Source: Sphingobacterium sp. UBA7855 (lineage in GTDB: Bacteria > Bacteroidota > Bacteroidia > Sphingobacteriales > Sphingobacteriaceae). From it: a DNA stretch of 64,000 bases. The position numbers were made by a program, and so were the translations under genes. Below the pieces are notes generated by a model. The model had not been told where the DNA came from, ran no database searches, and saw only the letters and a program-made list of their open reading frames with translations. The stretch spans positions 310,838 through 374,837 of the forward strand of contig DLST01000011.1 in the NCBI GenBank assembly GCA_002500745.1. Direction: 5' to 3'. Shown here in pieces: positions 1 through 9,066 of the stretch; the first letter of the stretch is position 1; every line of letters begins with the position of its first letter.

Positions 1-27
1 GGATTTTTTTATTTTATCCAATTCAAA

Positions 28-927
28 CTATTGTGCTGATGGAACTTCCGTAGCTTCTGGAGCCTTATCAATTAATTCCATAAATTGATCCAATTTAGGG
101 GTTATAATAATTTGCGTTCTTCTATTCCGTTGCTTACCGAGCGCAGTGGAATTGTCCGCTATGGGGTTATATTCTCCCCTACCTCCTGCAGTTAAGCGTT
201 TCGGATCCACACCATATTTATTCTGTAAAGCCTGTACAACAGAAGAAGCTCTTAGGGTACTTAAATCCCAGTTATTCCGAATATTAGGTTTTGAAATCGG
301 GTCGGTATCGGTATTACCTTCAATCAATACTTCGTAATCTCTATAATCCTGGATAATTTTTGCAATTTTACTCAATGTCTGATCTGCCCTATCGTTAATT
401 TCATAACTGCCGGATTTGTAAAGCATATTATCAGCAAGTGAAATATAGACCACCCCTTTCAAGACCTGTACATCCACTTCCTGCAACTCCTCACGGCTAA
501 GTGATCTGGTTAAATTGTTTGATAATACTAGGTTTAAAGAATCGGATTTATTCTTCGTTTCTACGAGATGCTTAATGTATTTGTTTGAAGCGTTGATTTC
601 GTCAACCAACTTTGAAATATTAATGTTTCCCTGTGAATTCTGATTAATACTATTATCTAACGACTTCTGCAAAGCAACGTAAGCAGATCGTAGATCAGCA
701 TTATTTTGTTTTTCGGTGGCTAGCTGATCCTCTAAACTCTTAATTCTAGTGCGACCTTCCGCTATTTGAAGCTGCCCGTCCTGATATTGCTTGTTTAACT
801 GACTATGCTCTGTTTGTAATTTATTGTAGTCAGACTGCAAACCAGCATATTGCTTTTTGCTGACGCCGCATCCAATAACAAACAAACTGGCTGTCAATAC
901 TGACATTGGAAAAACTAAATTCTTCAT
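28..927 (-). CDS. OmpA-family peptidoglycan-binding lipoprotein
   Basis: An outer-membrane lipoprotein expected to tether the outer membrane to peptidoglycan. The ATG at 927 gives a lipoprotein signal with lipobox V-I-G-C and the lipidated Cys at residue 20; an in-frame extension to 990 only adds residues ahead of this signal and is less likely. Residues of about 25-140 are rich in Q, E, K, L and N and look like a long coiled coil. The C-terminal 120 residues form an OmpA_C domain: VLIEGNTDTDP, the NWDLSTLRA segment carrying the Asp and Arg that bind diaminopimelate, then GGRGEYNP and QRNRRTQIII. About 299 residues, as expected for this Bacteroidota type. The exact role is not known; structural anchoring is the family inference. 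Confidence 0.9.
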   Translation of the reverse strand: MKNLVFPMSVLTASLFVIGCGVSKKQYAGLQSDYNKLQTEHSQLNKQYQDGQLQIAEGRTRIKSLEDQLATEKQNNADLRSAYVALQKSLDNSINQNSQGNINISKLVDEINASNKYIKHLVETKNKSDSLNLVLSNNLTRSLSREELQEVDVQVLKGVVYISLADNMLYKSGSYEINDRADQTLSKIAKIIQDYRDYEVLIEGNTDTDPISKPNIRNNWDLSTLRASSVVQALQNKYGVDPKRLTAGGRGEYNPIADNSTALGKQRNRRTQIIITPKLDQFMELIDKAPEATEVPSAQ

Positions 928-1027
928 GATATACTCTTTTTGTAGATGTTGAATTAATTCATATAGCAAGATACGCAATATTCTGGCCAAAACACCTTAG
1001 GGATGTCAAATTAACAACCTTTAACGT

Positions 1028-1552
1028 CTATTGAGCTAACTCTTTTAATTCGGTTGAACTAAATACCTGTGCACCTTTGAGGTAAGAATTGGCGCCTTTT
1101 AAATAGTTATAAATAATGGACTTGGCTTCCCCATTCGGTAATTTGTACAGATTTTTGACAAGGAAATTTTTATCTTCAAGGATATTATTGTTATAACCTA
1201 AAAAGGAAGGTGCATGTACCTGTACACTCCACCGTATAAACCGTGCCTCGATATGATTGGGATTTTCTCTTATCACTGCTTCCAAATAATTTTTACCCTC
1301 CTTAAACTGCCCAACTTTTTTAAATGGATTACCAATATGTTTCGCTAAAAGGATCTGATAAGCTGCCAAGTATACTTTGTCAGTAGGTGATTTGGCCCCC
1401 TCCTTTAACACCTTTAAATTATGTTCACATAGATCCTCATCCTTTACAGCCACTGCATATTCCCTTCGAATTTTATCTATATTCACCTGTTGGCCAAGTC
1501 CAGCCTTCGATAGGAAAAATAGAACAATGATCATTACTATTCGTGTTATCAT
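1028..1552 (-). CDS. Small secreted protein, TPR-like, unknown function
   Basis: A 174-residue protein I do not recognise. The N-terminus (MITRIVMIIVLFFLSKAGLGQQ) is a classical signal peptide with probable cleavage at G-Q. The mature part is mostly helical and contains a stretch around residues 75-105 (KEGKNYLEAVIRENPNHIEA) that resembles a single tetratricopeptide repeat, so a periplasmic scaffold role is possible. It follows the OmpA-type lipoprotein in reverse order on the same strand, about 100 bp upstream, so the two may be expressed together. No catalytic motif is visible. Confidence 0.75.
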   Translation of the reverse strand: MITRIVMIIVLFFLSKAGLGQQVNIDKIRREYAVAVKDEDLCEHNLKVLKEGAKSPTDKVYLAAYQILLAKHIGNPFKKVGQFKEGKNYLEAVIRENPNHIEARFIRWSVQVHAPSFLGYNNNILEDKNFLVKNLYKLPNGEAKSIIYNYLKGANSYLKGAQVFSSTELKELAQ

Positions 1553-1738
1553 AATTATAAATTAGGTCGTTTAAACCATTTCATTTTCCCGCTTAAATTA
1601 CTAAAAAAATCGAATCCAACTATTAATTTTAAATTATCGTAGCGCAATGTCAAAAATTCATGTCAACGCATCGCCACAACCAGCCTTAAAAAAGAGAAAA
1701 GTCTCCATTCCAATATGTTTTTAAAGCAATTTTGCGGC

Positions 1739-1855
1739 ATGAAACTGATTTTAGCAACAAGCCCAGTCTGGTTAAAAGTGATTTTGTCGATTCTTTTTGG
1801 CGTTATACTAGGCTGCTTCTTAGGGGGGATTGTATTTAACTTATTACGAGCTTAA
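1739..1855 (+). CDS. Candidate 38-residue single-pass membrane protein
   Basis: A short reading frame starting at ATG 1739 encodes 38 residues: a short N-terminus (MKLILATSPVWLK), then a strongly hydrophobic helix containing G-V-I-L-G-C-F-L-G-G, which includes small-xxx-small packing motifs, and a short tail N-L-L-R-A. The composition is that of a genuine small membrane protein rather than random AT-rich sequence. Its stop codon TAA lies at the exact centre of a 44-bp perfect palindrome. No Shine-Dalgarno sequence is obvious. It could be a real small protein or a chance frame; codon conservation in relatives would decide. Confidence 0.45.
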   Translation: MKLILATSPVWLKVILSILFGVILGCFLGGIVFNLLRA

Positions 1856-1875
1856 GCTCGTAATAAGTTAAATAC
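1832..1875. repeat. Perfect 44-bp palindrome
   Basis: Positions 1832-1853 are the exact reverse complement of 1854-1875, with no spacer; the sequence begins GTATTTAAC and the centre is AGCTTAAGCT. The stop codon of the 38-residue ORF is at the centre. As RNA it can fold into a very long hairpin and may act as a terminator or 3' stability element, but no uridine tract follows, so ordinary intrinsic termination is uncertain. Spacer-free palindromes of this length are usually unstable in replication. Confidence 0.9.
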
Positions 1876-2027
1876 CGTCCGCTACTTGACAATTCGTTGA
1901 ATTTTATGCCTAGAGATAATCCGCTTATTGCAGCGCTATAGATCAGGCCAATAAGTTTCATTTTGCTTGCCAAAAGTCAAATTATTTTTACTATATTAGG
2001 TAGACCATTATAAATTTAAAAGGAGCT

Positions 2028-2402
2028 ATGGAGACAAAAGCAGAATATCAGATTTGGGATACTATTGTGAATAGTGCAAAAACTAAATTCGATTATAAGC
2101 ATATTCGTGCTATGTTTAAAAAAGAAGATGACGAAATAACCGATAAGTTTCTATTTCATATTATTGCAGGTTTTGCCTGCGGTGAAAATCATCAGACGAT
2201 TTCGACTAATCTTTTCAATGAATTGCAAAACATTAATTTTGAATGTAATGAAGAACAGATCGATAGATTTATCGCTGATAAGCACGTGAAATTTAGTCCA
2301 GAAATATATGCCACCTATCTAGCATTCTCAATGCTGGAAGATGGTGAGAATATTGATAATATCACTGAAATCATAAACAATCTTCTGCAGTTAGATAAAT
2401 AA
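2028..2402 (+). CDS. Acidic cytosolic protein, unknown function
   Basis: A 124-residue acidic protein with no signal peptide or membrane segment. It starts at ATG 2028, which is preceded closely by AGGAG at 2021-2025, an unusually clear ribosome binding site for this window, and further back by TATATTAG at 1992, a near match to the Bacteroidota -7 box. The sequence looks entirely alpha-helical, with repeated short helices such as FLFHIIAGFACGE and NITEIINNLLQLDK. I do not recognise the family. It lies 65 bp ahead of the DUF3857 gene pair on the same strand but a separate promoter-like box lies between them, so a functional link is unproven. Confidence 0.75.
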   Translation: METKAEYQIWDTIVNSAKTKFDYKHIRAMFKKEDDEITDKFLFHIIAGFACGENHQTISTNLFNELQNINFECNEEQIDRFIADKHVKFSPEIYATYLAFSMLEDGENIDNITEIINNLLQLDK

Positions 2403-2438
2403 TTACCTTAAATTATCGTTTAATTTTGGCTAAAAACT

Positions 2439-2446
2439 TATATTTG
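2439..2446 (+). promoter_or_regulatory. Candidate -7 box, TAnnTTTG type
   Basis: TATATTTG lies 22 bp ahead of the DUF3857 start at 2468 and matches the Bacteroidota -7 consensus TAnnTTTG. No convincing -33 TTTG is found at the usual spacing, so this is a motif match only. Confidence 0.4.
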
Positions 2447-2467
2447 TGAATTATTACACCTATAGTT

Positions 2468-4441
2468 ATGCGCCAGTTTTTAACGTTGTTTTTAATATTT
2501 TCTATTTATACAAATAGTATCGCTCAAAACTTTGATTTTGGTAAAGTTTCTATTTCGGATTTCTCACGTATAGATTTGGATAGCAATGCCCATGCTATCG
2601 TTCTGAATGAGTTTGGCCAAAGCTCTGTTTTCGTGGATGATTATGATAATCGTATTAAACTGCTACATGAATACCATGTACTGATCCACATCATAGATAA
2701 AGAAGGATTTAAAAAAGCTAATTTTGAAATTCCTTCTTATAAACGTGGAAATTATATACGTGACTACTTTGATGAATTAAAGGCTGTTACTTATAACTTA
2801 GAAAATGGTAGAATAGAGAGAACAGAGCTTGAAAATAAAAAAGTTTTCAAAGAAAATTATTCAGCACATCTGGACCTTAATAAATTCACACTTCCGAATA
2901 TTAAAGAAGGATCTATTATTGAAGTGTCTTATCGAACGCTAGAGCAGGATTTATTTAATTTTAAAACATGGGAATTTCAAGATGATGTTCCTAAAATTCA
3001 AAGTCAATACATCGCTATCATACCTGCTTCTTTTACCTATAATGTAGCTTTACGTGGACCTTATAAACTTACCGATCAAAAAGGTGAAGTATTGCGAGAA
3101 TATATTTTTCTAGATGGTTTACGAATGGATTGTTCAAAATTGACCTATAAAATGAACAACGTTCCGGCATTTATCGAAGAGGATTACATGACCTCCCCTA
3201 CGAATTTTAAATCTGCAATTTATTATGAACTTGAATCGATTTTTTATCCGAGTACAGGCAGTAAGAAAACATTTAGCAAAACTTGGAAAGACGTAGATGT
3301 AGAACTGATGAATGAAAAGACTTTTGGCGGTCAATTAAAAAAAACAGACGTATTCAAATCCAGCTTAGCAACATTCATATCTCCTAATGACAGTAAACTT
3401 GAAAAAGCAAAAAAGATATATAACTATATTAACAAACAAATAAAATGGAACAATCATTTAGGCAAATATGCGGAGACTGGCGTTGAAAAAGCACTTGAAA
3501 AACGAAATGGTAATATTGGGGATATTAATCTAGCATTAGTAACCGCTTTAATGGCTGCAGACCTAGAAGCATACCCTGTCATTCTCTCGACCCGCCGAAA
3601 TGGTAACCCTAATGCACTTTTCCCTGTGTTATCTGACTTTGACTACGTCATCGCTTGCGTGGATATCGATGGTGTAAAATATACATTGGATGCCTCTAAT
3701 GCTTATTTGCCTTTTGGAGAATTGCCCTTGCAATGTTTAAATGAACGGGGAAGAATCATCTACTCAAAAAAAAGCTCAAATTGGTTCCCACTTGTAGCGA
3801 CAGAGTTTTCCGAAGTAAATTATGCCTTGGAAGGAACATTAGATGATCAATTAAAAATTAAGGGAAAATTAACCATAAGCAGTAGAGGCAACAAAGCATT
3901 CTTAAAGCGTCAACATATTGCTAAATTTAATTCTTTGGAAGAATATTGGGAAAAAATGGATGAAGAAATGCCCAACATCACACTGATAAAGTCGAGTATT
4001 CAAAACCTTGAGGATATTGATCAAATCTTGATAGAAGAATTCGATGTCGTCGCGGATGTTTCCAAACAGATGGGACAAGATGAGATAGTTTTGGCTCCAA
4101 CTATTATTGACAGGGTCGTCCACAACCCATTTAAAGCGCAGGAAAGAACTTACCCTGTCGATATGGGTTATAAATCCAAAACTCTGTATTCGATTAAATT
4201 AACAATTCCTGATCAATATGAGATTGTCGAAAAACCACAAAATGCTTCTTTAGTACTCCCAGAGTCAACTGCAAAATATAAATATGTCAGCCAAGTTGAT
4301 GGTAACCAAATCGAAATCCTACAGAGCCTCACGTTCAACAAGCCCCTATTTTCAGTCGATGAATATTTTTCACTTAAAGAATTGTATTCCCGTATCATTC
4401 AACAACAAAAAGTAGATCTAAAATTAATTAGTAAAAAATGA
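2468..4441 (+). CDS. DUF3857/transglutaminase-like protein, catalytic residues lost
   Basis: A 657-residue secreted or periplasmic protein with signal peptide (MRQFLTLFLIFSIYTNSIAQ). Residues of about 55-230 match the DUF3857 module and about 300-420 the transglutaminase-like core (IYNYINKQIKWNN onward). In active members the core carries a GxC motif, a His in an NHV motif and an acidic residue. Here the Cys position, in GNIGDINLAL, is Ile353, and the His position, in DFDYVIACV, is Tyr393; only the acidic residue in YTLDASN remains. I infer a non-catalytic, probably binding role. The last four bases overlap the start of the next gene (ATGA), indicating translational coupling to an apparently intact paralogue. 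The biological substrate is unknown. Confidence 0.85.
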   Translation: MRQFLTLFLIFSIYTNSIAQNFDFGKVSISDFSRIDLDSNAHAIVLNEFGQSSVFVDDYDNRIKLLHEYHVLIHIIDKEGFKKANFEIPSYKRGNYIRDYFDELKAVTYNLENGRIERTELENKKVFKENYSAHLDLNKFTLPNIKEGSIIEVSYRTLEQDLFNFKTWEFQDDVPKIQSQYIAIIPASFTYNVALRGPYKLTDQKGEVLREYIFLDGLRMDCSKLTYKMNNVPAFIEEDYMTSPTNFKSAIYYELESIFYPSTGSKKTFSKTWKDVDVELMNEKTFGGQLKKTDVFKSSLATFISPNDSKLEKAKKIYNYINKQIKWNNHLGKYAETGVEKALEKRNGNIGDINLALVTALMAADLEAYPVILSTRRNGNPNALFPVLSDFDYVIACVDIDGVKYTLDASNAYLPFGELPLQCLNERGRIIYSKKSSNWFPLVATEFSEVNYALEGTLDDQLKIKGKLTISSRGNKAFLKRQHIAKFNSLEEYWEKMDEEMPNITLIKSSIQNLEDIDQILIEEFDVVADVSKQMGQDEIVLAPTIIDRVVHNPFKAQERTYPVDMGYKSKTLYSIKLTIPDQYEIVEKPQNASLVLPESTAKYKYVSQVDGNQIEILQSLTFNKPLFSVDEYFSLKELYSRIIQQQKVDLKLISKK

Positions 4442-6339
4442 AAATTCTATTCGTCAACTTACTATACATCCTGCTTCCGGTCCTTGCCAGTGGGCAAGAA
4501 AACTATGACGTTGCCAATATTCCAAGTACATTAAAAAGCCGTGCAGTAGCGACTGTACGCAATGATAAAACTGTGGTAGAAATAAAATCTCCCGAACAAG
4601 TCGTCACCACGACAACTTGCGCCATTACCGTGTACAATAAAAACGGAGACCGTTATGCAACGCTTCCGGTGTATTATGATAAATCCACTGAGATCAGAAG
4701 CATTAAGGGAGCGATCTATAACGAAATGGGCATATTGCAAAAGAAAATTTCAACGAAAGATTTTAAGGATATTAGTGCTGTTGACAACAGTACGATGTTT
4801 GCCGATTCCCGAGTAAAAATATATGTCCCCAACTACCACAGTTATCCCTATACCATCGAATATCAATACGAGGTCAGAAGCAAGCAAAACTTGATCATTC
4901 CATCTTGGACTCCGGAGGTCTCAAACAATGTGTCCATAGAAAAAAGCAGTTTCCAATTTATCGCACCAATTGGCACAGAATACAGAATAGAAACAAAGAA
5001 TTATAATGGAACGGCAAAACAAGAAAAAAATGAGAAGACCGAAAGCAAGACGTGGAATGTGGAACAGATCGTGGCCAGAAAGGACGAGTCTTATAGTCCC
5101 AACTCCAGTCTTAAAAAAACGAATGTACTCATCGTTCCCAAAAATTTTATTTACTATGGGAGAGAAGGAAATTTCTCAGACTGGAAAGAATTCGGTAACT
5201 GGGTATCCAACAGTTTGCTAAATAAGAAACAAGATCTGACCGACGCCTCTAAACAAAAATTTATTGCATTGACCAAAAATGCCAGTTCAGACAAGGATAA
5301 AGCAAAAATTCTATATGATTACTTACAAAAAAACACACGCTATATCAGTATTCAGATAGGTATTGGCGGCTTAGAGCCATTTCCTGCCTCAGAAGTAGAC
5401 CGTTTGGGCTATGGCGATTGTAAAGCGTTAGTCAACTACATGCGAAGTATGCTGTCGGCCGTCAATATCCCTTCCTACTATTGCATCGTTGAAGCTGGAA
5501 GAAGCAAAGAAAGTTTCAATAAAACCTTTGCAAATGCTCAAGACGGAAATCACGTCATATTATGCATTCCGTTTAAAAATGATACAACTTGGCTAGAATG
5601 TACAAGCCAGAACCTTCCATTTGGTTTTCTCAGCGATTTTACCGACGATAGAGATGTCGTTGCTTGCACTGAAAACGGTGGAGTTATTATGCACACTCCT
5701 AAATATGTTAATTCAACAAATCTTCAGCTTCGCTACGCCGATCTAAAACTTTCAGAAGATGGGAATATACAAGGTTCGCTAAACACCAAGTTCTACGGAA
5801 CCCAATATGCAAACCATATGGATGTACTTTTGGCTAGCAATATTGACAAGAATAAACTTCTAACTGAATATTACAATATAGACAATATCAATTTCAATCG
5901 TATAAACTATATTGAACACAAAGAAGACAATCCATTTATTGAAGAGAACCTGGATATTTCCATTAAAAATTTTGCTGTAAAAAATGGCAATAAACTTTTG
6001 ATCCAGCCTAATTTGTTCAACTTGCATTCCAATATTCCTGAAAGCAGAAATAGAACAGAAGATATTTTCATTGAAAGAGGGTTTACCGATATTGACAGCA
6101 TTAGCATTATTCTTCCTGAAAATATACTTAAAACAGTAGTCCCTGAAAAGAAAATCATTGAAAAACCGTTTGGAAAATATGAGTTTAGATCAGAAATAAA
6201 AGGCAATAAACTCTTCACCTACAGAAAATTGGAGCTTTTTGAAGGCACCTATCCTGCTAGTAATTATGAGGAATTTTTTCAATTTCATAACGAAGTAAGC
6301 AGTAGTGATAGAGGCCGTTTTAACCTTAGCTTTCTCTAA
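4438..6339 (+). CDS. DUF3857 and transglutaminase domain protein, apparently active
   Basis: A 633-residue exported protein whose signal peptide ends near ASGQE. It repeats the architecture of its upstream partner: DUF3857 at roughly residues 50-210, then a transglutaminase-like core. In this copy the triad is complete: Cys328 in GYGDCKALVNYM, His372 in GNHVILCIPF and Glu387 in TWLECTSQ, the form usual for this Bacteroidota family. The C-terminal third is beta-rich without motifs. The start codon overlaps the stop of the preceding gene. Transglutaminase-fold proteins of this kind may act as cysteine proteases or cross-linkers; which applies here is not visible in the sequence. Confidence 0.88.
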   Translation: MKILFVNLLYILLPVLASGQENYDVANIPSTLKSRAVATVRNDKTVVEIKSPEQVVTTTTCAITVYNKNGDRYATLPVYYDKSTEIRSIKGAIYNEMGILQKKISTKDFKDISAVDNSTMFADSRVKIYVPNYHSYPYTIEYQYEVRSKQNLIIPSWTPEVSNNVSIEKSSFQFIAPIGTEYRIETKNYNGTAKQEKNEKTESKTWNVEQIVARKDESYSPNSSLKKTNVLIVPKNFIYYGREGNFSDWKEFGNWVSNSLLNKKQDLTDASKQKFIALTKNASSDKDKAKILYDYLQKNTRYISIQIGIGGLEPFPASEVDRLGYGDCKALVNYMRSMLSAVNIPSYYCIVEAGRSKESFNKTFANAQDGNHVILCIPFKNDTTWLECTSQNLPFGFLSDFTDDRDVVACTENGGVIMHTPKYVNSTNLQLRYADLKLSEDGNIQGSLNTKFYGTQYANHMDVLLASNIDKNKLLTEYYNIDNINFNRINYIEHKEDNPFIEENLDISIKNFAVKNGNKLLIQPNLFNLHSNIPESRNRTEDIFIERGFTDIDSISIILPENILKTVVPEKKIIEKPFGKYEFRSEIKGNKLFTYRKLELFEGTYPASNYEEFFQFHNEVSSSDRGRFNLSFL

Positions 6340-6413
6340 ACAAATGAAAATATTTACCAGAATATGAATGTGTGCACTCCGCCAGAGCACGGCAATAATT
6401 GTATATTAGCCAA

Positions 6414-7079
6414 ATGACAGAATACGCAGCGATATTTGACATGGACGGTGTTATAAGTCACACCAATCCTTTCCACGCACAAGCCTTTAGAGCTTTTTTT
6501 AAAAACCACAATGTGCAACAAGCTACAGAAGAGGAATTTGAACAGCACATGTATGGTAAGCACAATAGTTATATTATGCAACATTTCTTTAAACGTCCAA
6601 TTTCTCCTGAAGAACTGAGCACGCTTGAATTTGAAAAAGAGCAACTTTTTAGAGTAATTTACAAAGACCATGTAGCGCCTATAAAGGGGTTAATTGAGTT
6701 TTTGACAGCCTTAAAAGAGAAAGGTTTTAAGCTTGCTGTAGCGACATCTGCTCCGCGGGAAAACATGGATTTAATTCTAGACGAATTGAATATACGGCAA
6801 TTATTTTCTTCCACACTAAGCAGCGAAGACGTGAAATTACATAAACCTCATCCTGAGGTTTACCTAAAATCGGCAGAAAATCTTCAAATTTCAACCGATT
6901 GCTGTATCGTTTTTGAAGATTCTTTTTCAGGCATTACTGCAGCTAAAAATGCTAATATGAAAGTTGTAGCCGTACTTTCAACGCATAAAAAAGAAGAATT
7001 ACCAACAAGCAATATTTATATCAATAATTATACGGAATTATCAGTTGCGAATGTTGAAGCTATTTTAAAAATACAGTAG
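6414..7079 (+). CDS. HAD-superfamily hydrolase, beta-phosphoglucomutase-like
   Basis: A 221-residue cytosolic hydrolase of HAD subfamily IA. Motif I is IFDMDGVISHT near the N-terminus (Asp9 nucleophile, Asp11), motif II is the Ser/Thr in AVATSAPRE, motif III is the Lys in LHKPHPEVYL and motif IV is IVFEDSFSGI. The cap is helical, as in sugar-phosphate phosphatases and beta-phosphoglucomutases. The ATG at 6414 is preferred over an in-frame TTG at 6399 because it places MTEYAAIFDMDG at the usual distance. TATATTAG at 6402-6409 is a weak -7 box that would imply a very short leader. The substrate cannot be told from sequence. A strong terminator follows. Confidence 0.88.
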   Translation: MTEYAAIFDMDGVISHTNPFHAQAFRAFFKNHNVQQATEEEFEQHMYGKHNSYIMQHFFKRPISPEELSTLEFEKEQLFRVIYKDHVAPIKGLIEFLTALKEKGFKLAVATSAPRENMDLILDELNIRQLFSSTLSSEDVKLHKPHPEVYLKSAENLQISTDCCIVFEDSFSGITAAKNANMKVVAVLSTHKKEELPTSNIYINNYTELSVANVEAILKIQ

Positions 7080-7121
7080 CCAGGACTTTACGGTACAATT
7101 CCCAAGTTGCTGTTGATGTAT

Positions 7122-7155
7122 AAAAAAAGAGATTCCTCAAGGAATCTCTTTTTTT
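7122..7155. terminator. Bidirectional intrinsic terminator
   Basis: A 15-bp perfect stem (7122-7136 with 7141-7155) closes on loop TCAA, with A7 on one side and T7 on the other. It serves both the HAD gene on the plus strand and the sigma-54 regulator on the minus strand. Confidence 0.9.
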
Positions 7156-7224
7156 AGTATTGATAGTCTAGTTTGCCTAAAGAATCATGGACAGCTAATG
7201 GCTAAGTAAAATTTTATTCAGCTA

Positions 7225-8616
7225 TTAATCTCTTTTCAGACCGAACTTTTCTATTTTACTATAAAGATGACTACGTTGAATGTCCAAATCATCCGCTGTC
7301 TTGGAGACGTTCCAATTGTTTTTTTCCAACTTGTATTTTATAAATTCTTTCTCAGCATGATCCTTGTAATCTTGAAACGAATCAAAGGAGTCCATATCTA
7401 ATCCATAATTTGTTCTACCTTTTTCATGGGCTACACCATTTATCGGTTCGCGCGAAGGATTGGCAAAGGCAATGACATCTTTGTCGGTAATAGACTTGTC
7501 GCTCAAAATAATTAAACGTTCAATCATATTTCTTAATTCGCGAATATTTCCCGTCCAAGGAAGGTGGCTTAACTCTTTCATGGCTGCTGTAGTGATATCC
7601 TTAACGGGAATTCCGTACTCCATACAGATCTCTTCGCAGAAGTTAGTAGATAATAAAGGAATATCATCAACGCGATCAACTAATGCAGGTACATGGATCA
7701 ATATAACAGAAAGACGGTGATATAAGTCCATTCTGAAATTACCATCTTCAATTTCTTTCAATAAGTCCTTATTGGTCGCAGCAACCACACGTACATTGAC
7801 ATCAATTTCTTTATCGCCCCCCACCCGAGTAATTTTATGTTCCTGTAGCGCTCTTAATACTTTTGCCTGCGCCGAAAGGCTCATGTCACCAATCTCATCT
7901 AAAAACAATGTGCCGCCACTAGCTTGTTCAAATTTTCCAATACGTTGCTTAATAGCCGATGTGAAAGATCCTTTTTCGTGACCAAACAGCTCTGATTCAA
8001 TTAATTCGGAAGGTATTGCCGCACAGTTCACTTCGATTAATGGGCCCTGCGCGCGATTTGATTTCTCATGTAACCAACGTGCAACCAATTCTTTTCCCGA
8101 ACCATTCGCACCAGTAATCAATACGCGAGCTTCAGTTGGTGCAACACGGTCAATTGTTTCTTTAATACGTTTGATAGCCCCAGATTCACCTAATATATCT
8201 TTCGTTTTCGAACTGCTAACTTTTCGTTTCAGAACTTTCGTTTCGGTCACTAGGGAACTTTTATCCAATGCATTTCGAACCGTGATCAATAATCTATTTA
8301 GGTCCAATGGCTTTTCTAAAAAGTCAAATGCTCCCTTTTTCGCAGCTTCAACAGCGGTTTCAATCGTACCATGTCCGGAGATCATTATGAAGGGAATATC
8401 TGGACTGCTTTGGTGGGCATCTGCCAACACTTCCATCCCATCCATCGTGTTCATCTTGATATCACACAGAACAAGATCTATTTTTTCCTTTTTTAAAATA
8501 TCTAAACCATCCCGGCCATTGTCGACATCTAAAATCGTATAATCTTCATATTCCAAGATATCACGCAACGAACTTCTGATGGCGCGCTCATCATCAATGA
8601 TTAAAATCGTACTCAT
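7225..8616 (-). CDS. Sigma-54-dependent response regulator, NtrC family
   Basis: A 463-residue transcription factor with the full three-domain architecture. Residues 1-120 are a receiver domain with Asp52 as the phosphoacceptor in LVLCDIKM. Residues of about 140-375 are the AAA+ domain: Walker A GANGSGKE, Walker B GGTLFLDEIGDM, and the sigma-54 contact loop, which reads GSFTSA at residues 216-221 instead of GAFTGA. The last 45 residues form a Fis-type helix-turn-helix (VSKTADDLDIQRSHLYSKI). No histidine kinase lies nearby, so the cognate sensor is elsewhere. It is encoded just downstream of the RNase P RNA on the same strand, with about 70 bp between. Confidence 0.92.
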   Translation of the reverse strand: MSTILIIDDERAIRSSLRDILEYEDYTILDVDNGRDGLDILKKEKIDLVLCDIKMNTMDGMEVLADAHQSSPDIPFIMISGHGTIETAVEAAKKGAFDFLEKPLDLNRLLITVRNALDKSSLVTETKVLKRKVSSSKTKDILGESGAIKRIKETIDRVAPTEARVLITGANGSGKELVARWLHEKSNRAQGPLIEVNCAAIPSELIESELFGHEKGSFTSAIKQRIGKFEQASGGTLFLDEIGDMSLSAQAKVLRALQEHKITRVGGDKEIDVNVRVVAATNKDLLKEIEDGNFRMDLYHRLSVILIHVPALVDRVDDIPLLSTNFCEEICMEYGIPVKDITTAAMKELSHLPWTGNIRELRNMIERLIILSDKSITDKDVIAFANPSREPINGVAHEKGRTNYGLDMDSFDSFQDYKDHAEKEFIKYKLEKNNWNVSKTADDLDIQRSHLYSKIEKFGLKRD

Positions 8617-8685
8617 AAATAGAGAATTATGCTATTTTTTCAATTATGAAAATCAATATAAGTTTTTTTTGGCAATTAGCGAAAA

Positions 8686-9066
8686 AGAAGCAAACCTTGT
8701 AAGCCGGGTTCTGTAGACCACCGAAGTGGAATTTCTATCATTTATCTAGATTTGCCATCACTGACAAACTCAATCAACCTACCCATTACGAATTCCAATA
8801 CATTGAAAGAAGACGAGCAGCCTTCGATTTTCGCAACCTATTTGGTCTTTCAACACACGAGGTTTACCGTAATGCATGTCACCATGCAAGACCGTAAGCT
8901 CTTACCTTACGTTTTCACCCTTACTCCGAAAAGCGGTATATTTTCTGTGGCACTTTCTGTCTACTATTTCCATAGCAGCCTTCCCGTTAGGAAGCGTGTC
9001 GCTCTATGTTGCCCGGACTTTCCTCTCCTCTCAAAAAGAGCAGCGATAGAACCAGTTTGCTTCTGC
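8686..9066 (-). ncRNA. rnpB: RNase P RNA, bacterial type A-like
   Basis: The catalytic RNA of ribonuclease P, which matures tRNA 5' ends. Read on the minus strand, the 5' part contains GAGGAAAGTCCGGGC, the hallmark of P4 and conserved region I; the middle contains GGTAAACC; and the 3' part contains ACAGAACCCGGCTTAC, the universal 3' signature. The ends GAAGCAAAC and GGTTTGCTTC pair as P1, which sets the approximate boundaries. About 380 nt is normal for Bacteroidota. Exact ends are estimated to within a few bases. Open frames crossing this region on either strand are spurious. Confidence 0.95.

Noticed and set aside
6354..6671. 105-codon minus-strand frame
   Set aside because: Antisense to the HAD phosphatase start region with no independent support.
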